Shown piece by piece: positions 9,115 through 17,485 of a stretch of DNA of 41,923 nt. Location: contig CALXUD010000004.1 in the NCBI GenBank assembly GCA_944391585.1, positions 1 through 41,923 on the forward strand, written 5' to 3'. The DNA is from an uncultured Alphaproteobacteria bacterium (GTDB lineage Bacteria; Pseudomonadota; Alphaproteobacteria; CAAHEQ01; UBA3637). The first letter of the stretch is position 1. The number at the start of each line of letters is the position of its first letter. A model generated the notes under the pieces. It made no database searches. It worked only from the letters and a program-made list of their open reading frames with translations, and had not been told where the DNA came from. Made by a program: the position numbers and the translations under genes.

Positions 9115-10395
9115 ATGGCAAATGAAAACAAAACAGATCAGTTAACTTGCTCATTTTGTAATAAGACGCAAAATGAAGTGCGTAAATTGATTGCAGGAAA
9201 ATCTATTGTTGGGCCGGATGGTAAGAAGCAAAATGTTTTTATTTGTGATGAATGTATTGAACTTTGTGCAGATATTATTAAAGATGCTGTTAAGCCGGAA
9301 GAAAAAAAAGATGGTGCGTTGGTTTTGAAAAAACCAAAGGAAATTCGGGCAATTTTAGATGAATATGTAATTGGTCAGGATGCCGCTAAGAAGGCTTTGT
9401 CTGTGGCTGTTTACAATCACTACAAACGTTTAAATTCCAAGGATGCGCAAGATGAAGTTGAGATTTCAAAATCTAATATCCTATTATTAGGGCCGACAGG
9501 ATCCGGAAAGACGTTGTTGGCACGTACATTAGCTAAAATTTTAGATGTGCCGTTTGCGATTGCTGATGCGACCACTTTAACGGAAGCAGGCTATGTTGGC
9601 GAAGATGTTGAAAATGTTGTTTTAAAATTGTTGCAAAATGCTAATTATGATGTAAAAAAGGCTGAACGAGGAATTATTTATATTGATGAAATTGATAAAA
9701 TTTCTCGTAAATCTGATGGCCCGTCTATTACACGTGATGTATCGGGTGAAGGGGTGCAACAAGCCTTATTAAAATTGATTGAAGGGACTGTTGCTTCTTT
9801 GCCGCCTCAAGGTGGGCGTAAACATCCGAATCAAGAGTATATTCAGGTAGATACATCGCATATTTTGTTTATTTGCGGTGGTGCGTTTGACGGATTGGAA
9901 AAAGTAATTGAACGGCGAGAAGCCTCTTATTCCGTTGGTTTTGGAGCGGATATTAAAGAAAAGGGAAAAACACAAATTGGTGAACTTTTATCCAAATTGG
10001 AACCCAATGATTTACTGAAATATGGTCTCATCCCGGAATTTATTGGACGTTTGCCGGTCATTGTTTCTTTAAATGATTTGGATGAAACTGCGTTGATTGC
10101 GATTTTAACTCAGCCTAAAAATTCATTGATAAAGCAGTATCAATCATTGTTTAAAATGGAGGGGGTTCAACTTTCTTTTACGGATGAAGCCCTATCTTTA
10201 ATTGCTCAAAAAGCAATTAAACGGAAGACCGGTGCCCGAGGTTTACGCTCTATTGTTGAAAATTTATTGATGGATTTAATGTATGAGTTACCTTCCATGA
10301 CTGGTTTGAAAGAAGTTGTTGTGAATGAAAAAGTGGTTGCTGGAAGCGCAGACCCATTATTTATTTATGAAGATTCTGAAAAAACGGCTGGTTAG
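9115..10395 (+). CDS. clpX: ATP-dependent Clp protease ATP-binding subunit ClpX
   Basis: ClpX is the AAA+ unfoldase partner of ClpP. It has the N-terminal zinc-binding domain with CSFC and CDEC (residues about 11-45), Walker A GPTGSGKT, Walker [11 protein letters not shown], the pore loop GYVGEDV, sensor regions, and the C-terminal [13 protein letters not shown] sensor-2 helix. The IGF-type loop that docks on ClpP reads [14 protein letters not shown] in the adjacent region. At 426 residues the length is normal. A strong AAGGAGGAATG site precedes the ATG, 11 bases after clpP. The lon gene follows about 100 bases later with its own predicted promoter. Confidence 0.97.
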   Translation: MANENKTDQLTCSFCNKTQNEVRKLIAGKSIVGPDGKKQNVFICDECIELCADIIKDAVKPEEKKDGALVLKKPKEIRAILDEYVIGQDAAKKALSVAVYNHYKRLNSKDAQDEVEISKSNILLLGPTGSGKTLLARTLAKILDVPFAIADATTLTEAGYVGEDVENVVLKLLQNANYDVKKAERGIIYIDEIDKISRKSDGPSITRDVSGEGVQQALLKLIEGTVASLPPQGGRKHPNQEYIQVDTSHILFICGGAFDGLEKVIERREASYSVGFGADIKEKGKTQIGELLSKLEPNDLLKYGLIPEFIGRLPVIVSLNDLDETALIAILTQPKNSLIKQYQSLFKMEGVQLSFTDEALSLIAQKAIKRKTGARGLRSIVENLLMDLMYELPSMTGLKEVVVNEKVVAGSADPLFIYEDSEKTAG

Positions 10396-10434
10396 TACAT
10401 ATACTTAAAAGGGTATGAAAAAACACGCCTTTGC

Positions 10435-10465
10435 TCTTGCAAAATAATCTTGCAATGCATATATA
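10435..10465 (+). promoter_or_regulatory. Predicted lon promoter with TCTTGCAA direct repeats
   Basis: TTGCAA (10437-10442) and TATATA (10460-10465) are spaced by 17 bases, 33 bases before the lon ATG. The octamer TCTTGCAA occurs at 10435-10442 and again at 10448-10455, 13 bases apart, so the first copy overlaps the -35 box and the second lies in the spacer. Neither a CIRCE element nor a sigma-32 type box is visible. Confidence 0.5.
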
Positions 10466-10497
10466 TGTAATCATTAATGAACAACAAAGGGAATCTT

Positions 10498-12836
10498 ATG
10501 ACAGAAGAAAAAACATTAAAAGATGGCATTTATCCAGTGCTTGCACTGCGAGATATTGTGATTTATCCTCATGTGATTGCTCCTTTATTTGTGGGGCGCG
10601 ACAAGTCTATTGCGGCGCTTGAAAATGCAATGGAAAATAATAAACAAGTTTTATTATTGGCGCAAAAAGACGCATTAATTGACACTCCTTATACAGGAGA
10701 TTTATATAAAGTCGGCACATTGGCAAGTATTTTGCAATTATTAAAATTACCGGATGGGACCGTTAAAATTTTAATAGAAGGGAATGCTCGTGCTCAAGTC
10801 GTTGACTTTACTCAGAATAATAATTTTTTTGAAGCACATGCCGAGGTTCTATCTGATACGCAAGTTGATAATGATGCTGAAATTGAAGTTTTGATGCGTT
10901 CTGTTTTGGCGCAGTTTGAACATTATGTGCATTTAAATAAGCGAATCGGTCCGGATATTTTAATGGCTGTTAATTCCATTAAAGAAGCGGATAAATTGGC
11001 GGATGTGATTGCAACTCATTTAACTTTAAAAATTGAGGATAAGCAAAAATTATTGGAAGTGAATTCGTTGCAAAAACGTTTGGAGATGCTTTTTGCTCTT
11101 ATGGAAAAAGAAATCAGTGTATTACAGGTAGAACGCAAAATCCGTAAGCGGGTTCAAAATCAGATGAAAAAAGCCAACGAGAATACTATTTAAATGAACA
11201 AATGAAAGCTATTCAAAAAGAATTGGGCGATTCCGAAGATGGTGGTGATATTCAAGATTTGCAGGATAAAATTAAAAAATCCGGAATGCCGAAAGAAGTT
11301 CGAGAAAAAGCTGAAGGAGAATTAAAAAAACTACAAATGATGGGCCCCATGTCTGCCGAAGCAGGTGTCATTCGTAATTATGTGGACTGGTTGGTTTCTA
11401 TCCCTTGGAAACAAAAGCAAAATTTACAAACCGATTTAGTGAAAGCGAAACAAATTTTAGATGAAGATCATTATGGATTAGAGAAGGTTAAAGAACGTAT
11501 TTTAGAATTTTTAGCTGTCCAAAATCGTACACAATCAACCCAAGGTTCTATTTTGTGTTTAGTTGGAGCGCCGGGGGTTGGAAAAACGTCGTTGGGACGT
11601 TCTATCGCGCGGGCAACGGGTCGCTCTTTTGTGCGGGCATCTTTAGGTGGTATGCGAGATGAAGCTGAAATTCGAGGTCATCGTCGTACTTATATTGGAG
11701 CAATGCCAGGAAAAATCATTCAAGGAATGAAAAAAGCAAAAACAATTAATCCTTTATTTTTATTGGATGAAATTGATAAATTGGGGAATGATTATCGGGG
11801 CGATCCATCCTCGGCTTTGTTGGAGGTTTTGGATCCCGAACAAAATAAAAACTTTAATGACCATTATATTGAGGTGGACTATGATTTGTCTCATGTGATG
11901 TTTATTACAACGGCTAATACATTAAAAATGCCGCGCCCGTTGTTGGATCGGATGGAAATCATCCATTTGGATGGTTATACCGAAGACGAAAAAGTGAATA
12001 TCGCGCTTCAACATTTAATTCCGAAACAATTTAAGTTGGCAGGATTAGATGAGAAAGAATTAAAGATAAAGGAAGAAGCATTACGAGATTTAATCCGCTA
12101 TTATACGCGTGAATCCGGTGTACGTAATTTGGAGCGAGAAATTGCTAACTTAGCTCGAAAAGCTGTGAAAGAATTGCAATTAGGTTCAAAAAAAGCCATT
12201 ATGATTGATTCTGATAATTTGAAAAAATATGCTGGTGTGCGTAAGTTTAATTTCGGATTAGCTGAAGAAGAAGATCAAATCGGAACCACAACAGGTTTAG
12301 CTTGGACAGAGGTTGGGGGAGAAATTTTATCCGTAGAAGCGGTTGTTATGCCGGGAAAAGGAAAAATTATTCAAACTGGTCAATTGGGTGACGTTATGAA
12401 AGAATCAGTTGAGGCAGCTTATTCTTTTATTCGTTCTCGTCACATTTTCTTTGGGATTCCTTCGGAAATCTTTGAGAAAAATGATATCCATGTGCATGTG
12501 CCGGAGGGCGCTACACCTAAAGATGGCCCATCAGCGGGTATTACAATGATGACCTCTATGGTATCAGCTTTAACGGGGATTCCGGTGAGAAAAGATATTG
12601 CCATGACAGGGGAAATTACATTGCGAGGACGTGTTTTACCGATTGGTGGATTGAAGGAAAAAATGTTAGCTGCTTTGCGTGCAGGGATTAAAACCATCTT
12701 AATTCCACAAGATAATGTTAAAGATTTGGAAGAAATTCCGGATAATGTGAAACAAGGAATGGAGATTATTCCCGTTTCTTCAGCTGAAGAAGTGGTTAAA
12801 TATGCTTTAACCAAACCGTTAAAACCGTTAAAATAA
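10498..12836 (+). pseudogene. lon: ATP-dependent protease La (Lon), interrupted by a one-base frameshift
   Basis: Lon degrades misfolded and regulatory proteins; it is a AAA+ serine protease. The gene is split into two frames. The first (10498-11193, 231 residues) holds the N-terminal substrate-binding domain starting MTEEKTLKDGIYPV and stops after [13 protein letters not shown]. The second (open from before 11172, first ATG 11202, to 12836) holds Walker [10 protein letters not shown], Walker [10 protein letters not shown] and the catalytic serine in [10 protein letters not shown]. Reading one base back after the six-A run at 11167-11172 restores [20 protein letters not shown], the normal Lon linker. 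The repaired product would be 779 residues, normal for Lon. So one A is missing or an indel error is present. The ATG at 10498 is preceded by AAAGGGAATCTT. As sequenced, no full-length Lon can be made without frameshifting. Confidence 0.9.
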
Positions 12837-12840
12837 CGAT

Positions 12841-12867
12841 TCCCCCTTTTATAAGGGGGATTTTTTT
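12841..12867 (+). terminator. Rho-independent terminator after lon
   Basis: The stem TCCCCCTT pairs with AAGGGGGA around a four-base loop and is followed by seven T residues, five bases after the lon stop codon. Confidence 0.9.
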
Positions 12868-13015
12868 ATTGCACCTTATATTGAAAATTGCTATAAGAAA
12901 GTTTGAAAAAATCATATAAGGCATGGATATAAAAGATAACTTTTTGTTATTTATAAAGTATGCGTTAATCGTTATATTAGTTGTGTTTTTTATATTTAAA
13001 GAAAGGAAAAATGAA

Positions 13016-13480
13016 GTGAAAATTCAGCACAATTTACTAAGGAAAAAAGAGTTTGGTCGAAGTATGGTTGAGATGTTGGGAGTTTTAGCAATTATCGGGG
13101 TGTTATCCGTTGGCGGAATTGCTGGATATCGATATGCGATGACACAACATAAACTAAATCAATTATTTTATGATATTGAAATTGAGCGTGTTGCTGCGCT
13201 AGAAGAAATGAATAAAGAAAATCCAACCAGTTATGTCTCTGAAACGAAAAATAGTGGAGAATTTATAATGATTCCAAGCTGTTTAAGATGGTCGATGGCT
13301 TTGGAAAAATGTTTTGCTTTAAAATTTTACATTAAAGATCCAGATGTTTGTGAAGCTTTTAAAAAACAAGCCCCTGACAATTGGGTGCTAGTCCATCAAA
13401 ATACTCCTCCGTTCCCTATAAAACAAATTATGTCTTGTGATAATTTACCTACAGAGATTATGATGGGTTTTTCGCGATGA
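13016..13480 (+). CDS. Type IV prepilin-like / pseudopilin-like protein
   Basis: The product carries a class III (prepilin) leader: a short basic stretch ending RKKEFG, then R-S-M-V-E with Glu at +5, and a hydrophobic helix LGVLAIIGVLSVGGIAGY. Such proteins are cut by a prepilin peptidase and assemble into pili or secretion pseudopili. I prefer the GTG at 13016 because AAAGGA lies eight bases ahead and it yields a normal 14-residue leader. An in-frame ATG at 12923 would add an extra membrane helix of 31 residues and has only a poorly placed AAGG. The mature domain of about 140 residues contains five Cys, including C-x8-C, that could form disulfides. No pilus assembly genes are in the window, so this is an orphan. 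The 3' side may be degraded (see findings). Confidence 0.75.
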   Translation: MKIQHNLLRKKEFGRSMVEMLGVLAIIGVLSVGGIAGYRYAMTQHKLNQLFYDIEIERVAALEEMNKENPTSYVSETKNSGEFIMIPSCLRWSMALEKCFALKFYIKDPDVCEAFKKQAPDNWVLVHQNTPPFPIKQIMSCDNLPTEIMMGFSR

Positions 13481-13715
13481 AATTTGAGTGTTTTGATGCG
13501 GAATTTATTCTGAGACTACAATGGCTTTTTGTGGGACGTATCCTGTATCGTTAAACGGCATTGAATTTTATCAAAACGAATCGTTTTTAGGCTTTGAAAA
13601 ATGCTTATTTAAAAGTTTTTTCTATTAAAAAGAGTTTATTTTTTGTCTTAATCAACTTTTAGGTGTTATTTTTAAAAAAAAAGTGAAAAAACAAGCCTTT
13701 TTTAAAAAAAGTTTG
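13481..13715 (+). other. Spacer between prepilin gene and hup with two tiny ORFs
   Basis: This AT-rich stretch holds no convincing gene. An ORF of 25 codons (13477-13554) starts inside the prepilin stop codon (ATGA), and another of 35 codons (13521-13628) contains the phrase CGTYPVSLNGIEFY. They overlap in different frames and might be remnants of a longer cysteine-containing pilin tail. From 13610 onward the sequence is almost only A/T runs leading into the hup promoter. Confidence 0.4.
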
Positions 13716-13744
13716 TTGACAATGGCAGAAAATAGGGGTTAGAT
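13716..13744 (+). promoter_or_regulatory. Predicted promoter of hup
   Basis: A perfect -35 box TTGACA at 13716-13721 is followed after 17 bases by TTAGAT, a weak -10 match (TAGATA with an 18-base spacer is the alternative). The leader to the HU start would be about 70 bases. Confidence 0.5.
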
Positions 13745-13821
13745 AAAAAATGTAAGGTAAAAAATCCATGGAAATGGCAAAAAACCTTAATTATTAACAT
13801 ATATATATGAAGGAGTTTATT

Positions 13822-14097
13822 ATGAACAAACAAGAATTAGTTGATGCAATTGCAAAAAAAGCAGGCTTAACAAAAACAGATGCCTCTAAAGGTTTGGAAG
13901 CATTTATTGAAGTTGTTGCTACAGCTTTGAAAAAAGGTGGCGATGTTCGTATCACAAACTTTGGTTCTTTTGTTGTTTCCAGCCGTGCTGCAACAACTGG
14001 CCGTAATCCACGCACAGGTGCAAAAATTAAAATTAAAGCATCAAAACAACCAAAATTCCGTGCTGGTAAAGGTCTAAAACAAATTGTTAACAAATAA
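13822..14097 (+). CDS. hup: DNA-binding protein HU
   Basis: HU is a small dimeric nucleoid protein that bends DNA. The 91 residues match the family length, beginning MNKQELVDAIAKKAGL, with the conserved arm sequence GRNPRTGAKIKI and the DNA-intercalating Pro in the tip, then FRAGKGLKQIV. I choose the ATG at 13822 rather than the in-frame ATG at 13807 because AAGGAG sits six bases upstream of 13822 and the standard HU N-terminus begins there. Position after lon and before tRNA-Val is the usual alphaproteobacterial order. Confidence 0.97.
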   Translation: MNKQELVDAIAKKAGLTKTDASKGLEAFIEVVATALKKGGDVRITNFGSFVVSSRAATTGRNPRTGAKIKIKASKQPKFRAGKGLKQIVNK

Positions 14098-14106
14098 TTT
14101 TTGTTG

Positions 14107-14135
14107 TTGACTTTATTCGAAAAGGATGGTATAAA
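14107..14135 (+). promoter_or_regulatory. Predicted promoter of tRNA-Val
   Basis: TTGACT and TATAAA are spaced by 17 bases, ending 37 bases before the mature tRNA. The -10 box lies in the loop, and part of the spacer in the 5' stem, of the hup terminator hairpin. Confidence 0.55.
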
Positions 14136-14151
14136 AAATGCCATCCTTTTT
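14120..14151 (+). terminator. Rho-independent terminator after hup
   Basis: The stem AAAAGGATGG pairs with CCATCCTTTT around an 11-base loop and runs into a T tract, 22 bases after the hup stop codon. Confidence 0.8.
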
Positions 14152-14172
14152 GTTAAGGATGGTTTAGGTGAT

Positions 14173-14249
14173 GGGCGACTAGCTCAGCTGGTTAGAGCAC
14201 CTCGTTTACACCGAGGGGGTCTGCGGTTCGAATCCGTAGTCGCCTACCA
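14173..14249 (+). tRNA. tRNA-Val (anticodon UAC)
   Basis: A 77-base tRNA with encoded CCA. The acceptor stem is GGGCGAC with GTCGCCT (first pair G-U), discriminator A. The anticodon stem CCTCG/CGAGG closes the loop TTTACAC, giving UAC. D-loop and T-loop (GTTCGAATC) are canonical. A terminator follows at 14271. Confidence 0.96.
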
Positions 14250-14270
14250 AGAAAAGAATAATAAAATCAA

Positions 14271-14302
14271 ACACTTGTATATGTTTTTACAAGTGTTTTT
14301 TT
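14271..14302 (+). terminator. Rho-independent terminator after tRNA-Val
   Basis: ACACTTGTA pairs with TACAAGTGT around an eight-base loop and is followed directly by a T tract. Confidence 0.85.
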
Positions 14303-14445
14303 GTAGCAAAATATACAGAACAAAACAAAAACAAACACTGAATAAAGGAAAAATATCTATCAAAAGTTGGGAAAAAGTGGGAATTTTTTTTAACAAAAAT
14401 ATGATAAAATTGATATAAATAAAAAAATATGTAGAAAATTTAATA

Positions 14446-14524
14446 AAAAGAAAAACGTGGCAACAGTCTACCTTATCTCAAGATGCCACTTGTTCAAACA
14501 GAGAGTACTTCCCCACAATACATG
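14446..14524 (-). ncRNA. Candidate small RNA, function unknown
   Basis: The 440-base gap 14250-14691 has no protein gene. On the minus strand TTGATA (14560-14555) and TTAATA (14536-14531) are spaced by 18 bases and look like a promoter. About 35 bases after the expected start, GTGGCA pairs with TGCCAC (14489-14484 with 14462-14457) and is followed by G-less TTTTTCTTTTT, a factor-independent terminator. The resulting transcript would be about 80 bases. It does not resemble 6S, 4.5S, tmRNA or RNase P RNA. The hairpin could instead simply terminate read-through from hemY, whose stop is about 200 bases upstream. Confidence 0.35.
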
Positions 14525-14530
14525 CAGTTA

Positions 14531-14560
14531 TATTAACGCCAAATGAGATTGTGTTATCAA
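14531..14560 (-). promoter_or_regulatory. Candidate promoter of the small RNA
   Basis: TTGATA and TTAATA on the minus strand with an 18-base spacer. Support is weak in this AT-rich spacer except for the terminator hairpin that follows at a plausible distance. Confidence 0.3.
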
Positions 14561-14691
14561 TAAAAGTTATCTACATATTGCTACCTTAAAAAGGTTGTTT
14601 TAAAATTAATTTATCTTTTAATGAAACTCTTTTTTGAATCGGCTTTAGCAATAAAATATGTATAGAAACAAATAATTAATTAAAATACATG

Positions 14692-15774
14692 CTATAATTC
14701 TTCGGCTTTATTGAGCCATTCTTTGGCTTGATCAGCGTGGTGATATCCATCCCCTTCAATTTTTGCCATCATTAATGCAACTTGTTGTGTTAAAGGATAA
14801 GCATGTAAATATACATCCAAATTTTCTTTTGCCAAAGCCCATTCACCGATTTTAGTGGCGTAATCGGATAAAGCTAACAAATATAGACCGCCAGACTGAT
14901 TAGATGAAACAAATTTTTCAATCAGTTTTGTTTGTTTTTTTAAAGGAAGGGTGGATATTGTTTTTTGGAAAGCTTCATACACATCCCAATCCGGTGTTAA
15001 ATGCCATGCTTTTGACAAAATATCGGGTGCTTTTTTGGGGGCCGCCTTGGCATAGGCTAAAGCCATCAGAGGATTATCAGGCATCAAGCTAAAAGCTTCT
15101 TTATATTGCTTGAGTTGGAATAAAATCTCGGCTTTTTTGCGTGTATAAGACTCTCTTTGAATCCATTTTCTTTTAGATAACATTTCTAATGTTTTTAGCG
15201 CTTCTTGAGGATTATTTTGCATTAATTGTAAATTTAATAGTTCATTAAAAATCCATGAAACATTTGGATATTCTTTTGCAGCACTATCTAAAAGTTTTTC
15301 TTGAAGATTTAAATCGCCTTGTGCTTGCGCTTCTTGGATTAAGCCACGAAAACCGGCTAATTTTGTTTGCGGGTATTGCAACAGTTGTTCAAAAACCTCA
15401 TGAGAAGGATGGAAAAGTGCTTCAACCAACAAAGGGTCAAGTGTATCTTTTTGGCAAAATGTTTTTTTTAGCTTTAAAATTTGATCTTGATGTGTGTCAT
15501 CTTGATCCAAAACAGTAGTCAAAATCAATTGCCAGAAATTTGTTTTTTGATGCGCGTTTTTTAATGTTTGATGTGTGCGATAATTTTGAAGCCAATGCCA
15601 TGGTTTTTTGAATAAACGTAATATATAAAATAAAATAAGCAAGAAGGCAATTAATAAAAGAGCCGACAGAGAAATTTCAAATCCGAAAGCAGAAATATGC
15701 ATCATCCATAAACCGTTGGCACTAAAATAAAGACCAATAATAATTAAAGTAATAGTTAAAAGAAATTTCCACAT
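14692..15774 (-). CDS. hemY: HemY-like TPR membrane protein
   Basis: This matches the HemY N-terminal family: two hydrophobic helices at the very N-terminus (LLTITLIIIGLYFSANGLW and a second at residues 33-52) followed by a helical tetratricopeptide-like domain to the C-terminus. The family is widespread next to heme genes in Proteobacteria, but it is not an enzyme of protoporphyrinogen oxidation and its exact role is unclear. Length 360 is shorter than the 400-500 usual in relatives. It starts one base after the stop of the Mic60-like gene, so the pair is one operon. In related bacteria hemC/hemD come first; they are absent here, and a divergent unrelated gene sits upstream. Confidence 0.8.
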   Translation of the reverse strand: MWKFLLTITLIIIGLYFSANGLWMMHISAFGFEISLSALLLIAFLLILFYILRLFKKPWHWLQNYRTHQTLKNAHQKTNFWQLILTTVLDQDDTHQDQILKLKKTFCQKDTLDPLLVEALFHPSHEVFEQLLQYPQTKLAGFRGLIQEAQAQGDLNLQEKLLDSAAKEYPNVSWIFNELLNLQLMQNNPQEALKTLEMLSKRKWIQRESYTRKKAEILFQLKQYKEAFSLMPDNPLMALAYAKAAPKKAPDILSKAWHLTPDWDVYEAFQKTISTLPLKKQTKLIEKFVSSNQSGGLYLLALSDYATKIGEWALAKENLDVYLHAYPLTQQVALMMAKIEGDGYHHADQAKEWLNKAEEL

Positions 15775-15775
15775 C

Positions 15776-16786
15776 TTAAACTCCTGTTTTTAAAATCAAA
15801 TCGTCCAACATTTTTTTTGCTTCAATATATTGTTCTGCATATTGAATATAAGGATGCATTTCTTTCTGGCTTAATGGCGGTAATTGTTGTAATAGCCGAA
15901 GTGTTTCTTCAATTTGTTTATCTTCTAAAGCTAATTGAGCATGATCTAGAATATTTTCCACCCGTTCTTCTGCCGGACTTAGATTCCGCACTTGAACAAG
16001 AGAGAGGAAAAAGCTCTTCATATATCCTTTCCAGGAAGGATCTAATTCCCGATAAAATACACGTAAGGCCTTGGTTTTATTTTGTTGAAAAATGCTTTCT
16101 AATTCGCTATAAACTGGCTTTGTTTGAAGACAAAAACTGGATAAAGCAGCAGCAATTTTTTGAGCTTCAGTAGGTTGAACACTCCCCATCGCTTGTTGGA
16201 AAGAATGCGTGCAAGAGCGTCCTAACATAAAATCATCGCGTAAAGCAATTAACAAAGCATGTGTTTGTGTTGATTGTTTAGAAAGTTCTTGTGTTCGTGA
16301 TTGTTCTTCTTCTGATGGAGTATCCATAGAAGAATTATCCGATGACTTAGGATTGATTGATGTAAGATTTAAAGGCTGTGTATGGTTAATATCAATCTCA
16401 TTATCCAACGGGTTAATGTTCATTTCTGTGGAGGGTGAGGAGGAAAGGGGCGTATTTTCCACAGACTCTATTAGGGATATATTTGTTTTCTCTGGTTCTT
16501 CAGGAAGTATAGAAGCAGGTTGGTTTTGCTCTAAAACAGGGACTAAAGACATTAAGGGTTCTTGTGTTCCCGACATATGAGGTTGTTGTGTGGGAATAGA
16601 AGATAAGTTTTTTGTTTCCACATTTTTTATTTTTTGAATAAGAGAAAATGTTTGGTTTTGCGCTTCCTCATCTTTTAAATAAAAAAATATAATTCCACAT
16701 GCTGCAATTAAAAGAAAAAAAATGAAAAACAAGCGTTTTCCTTTTGAGGGAAATGTGGGATTTTTTTTGGCCGTTGAATCTGACAT
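15776..16786 (-). CDS. Mic60/mitofilin-like inner membrane protein
   Basis: I assign this to the bacterial Mic60 (COG4223-type) family by context and architecture. It has a cytoplasmic basic N-terminus, one membrane helix at about residues 18-40 (LFFIFFLLIAACGIIFFYL), a long low-complexity Ser/Thr/Glu/Asn/Pro linker to about residue 165, and a helical C-terminal domain. The last 60 residues (ALEDKQIEETLRLLQQLPP, then YIQYAEQYIEAKKMLDDLI) resemble the mitofilin signature. It sits directly before hemY, the standard place for alphaproteobacterial mic60. Family members shape inner-membrane invaginations and touch outer-membrane proteins. At 336 residues it is short and has no long coiled coil. 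AAAGGAG precedes the ATG. Motif similarity is modest, so the family call is probable rather than certain. Confidence 0.65.
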   Translation of the reverse strand: MSDSTAKKNPTFPSKGKRLFFIFFLLIAACGIIFFYLKDEEAQNQTFSLIQKIKNVETKNLSSIPTQQPHMSGTQEPLMSLVPVLEQNQPASILPEEPEKTNISLIESVENTPLSSSPSTEMNINPLDNEIDINHTQPLNLTSINPKSSDNSSMDTPSEEEQSRTQELSKQSTQTHALLIALRDDFMLGRSCTHSFQQAMGSVQPTEAQKIAAALSSFCLQTKPVYSELESIFQQNKTKALRVFYRELDPSWKGYMKSFFLSLVQVRNLSPAEERVENILDHAQLALEDKQIEETLRLLQQLPPLSQKEMHPYIQYAEQYIEAKKMLDDLILKTGV

Positions 16787-16808
16787 GTTTAACTCCTTTA
16801 TTATAAAC

Positions 16809-16838
16809 AGTATAGGTATTTTTAAGAGAAAAAATCAA
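16809..16838 (-). promoter_or_regulatory. Predicted promoter of the Mic60-like/hemY operon
   Basis: On the minus strand TTGATT (16838-16833) and TATACT (16814-16809) are 18 bases apart, giving a leader of about 15 bases with the AAAGGAG site of the first gene. Confidence 0.5.
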
Positions 16839-16877
16839 GCAAATTTCTTTTGTATCCAATCTGTTATTAAAAAAAGA

Positions 16878-16905
16878 TTGTTTTTTAAGCGGAATATGCT
16901 AAAAT
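16878..16905 (+). promoter_or_regulatory. Predicted promoter giving a leaderless transcript
   Basis: TTGTTT and TAAAAT are 16 bases apart, and the -10 box ends seven bases before the ATG at 16913. Transcription would start at or next to the A of the start codon. No Shine-Dalgarno is present. Confidence 0.45.
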
Positions 16906-16912
16906 AACCGCT

Positions 16913-17422
16913 ATGACGACAGTTTCTGATGTAGATATTTTGCAAATTCCTCTTTATGTCTTGGTTCAACGTATTTTGAGCCGAAGTGATTTAACTTTTG
17001 GCCAAATTACGCAAGCATTTTCTGCTATTAAAGATGAAAAAGATCCTTTAACATTACGTGAAAAATTGATTTCTTTTGCTCTAAATTCGAAAGTAAAAAA
17101 AAGACGTTTGATACCTGTGGTTGCTCAAAAACAAGATTTAGAGTTAAAGAAAATGGCTCTGAATGTTTTACACTCCGATTTTCATCCTGATGTTTTTAAA
17201 ACAAAAGCGTCTATTTCTTTCTATTGGCTTTTGCATCATTTGTCCTATCCAGAAAAACGAAAAGGACAATGTCCGTTTTTTGAAAAGGGGCCTTCTTTTT
17301 ATTCATTCGCTCAATTTTTGGAGCAAGTTCAGAAAAGTTATGAAAAGCAGGAAGCAGCAAAAGAACATAAGCGTTTAATGCGTTTGCTGGATCGCAAGAT
17401 TCCACGACCGCGTGAGCGGTAG
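16913..17422 (+). CDS. Hypothetical protein
   Basis: I do not recognise this 169-residue soluble protein. It has no signal peptide or membrane helix, is helical in appearance and becomes strongly basic at the C-terminus (EHKRLMRLLDRKIPRPRER), which might bind nucleic acid. The first 100 residues contain short helical repeats (DPLTLREKLISFALN, DLELKKMALNVLHSD). The start has no ribosome-binding site and sits at the expected transcription start, suggesting a leaderless message. It is divergent from the Mic60-like operon and precedes proS by 63 bases, possibly in one transcription unit. Confidence 0.75.
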   Translation: MTTVSDVDILQIPLYVLVQRILSRSDLTFGQITQAFSAIKDEKDPLTLREKLISFALNSKVKKRRLIPVVAQKQDLELKKMALNVLHSDFHPDVFKTKASISFYWLLHHLSYPEKRKGQCPFFEKGPSFYSFAQFLEQVQKSYEKQEAAKEHKRLMRLLDRKIPRPRER

Positions 17423-17485
17423 GATTCTGTATTTTATGTTTGTTTTAACTTATTTTATCAATTTGGTTTTTTAGGAGATTATATC

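Noticed and set aside
11160-11200. Programmed -1 frameshifting in lon
   Set aside because: The site reads G AAA AAA G, which is not a canonical X XXY YYZ heptamer in the used frame, and I see no stable stem-loop close downstream or clear upstream Shine-Dalgarno stimulator. An indel is simpler.
12923-13015. Upstream ATG start for the prepilin gene
   Set aside because: It has no well-placed ribosome-binding site and would put a second membrane helix before the prepilin leader, whereas the GTG at 13016 has AAAGGA at ideal spacing.
14446-14691. 6S, 4.5S or RNase P RNA in the gap after tRNA-Val
   Set aside because: The conserved cores of these RNAs are not visible; only a short hairpin with a T tract is supported.
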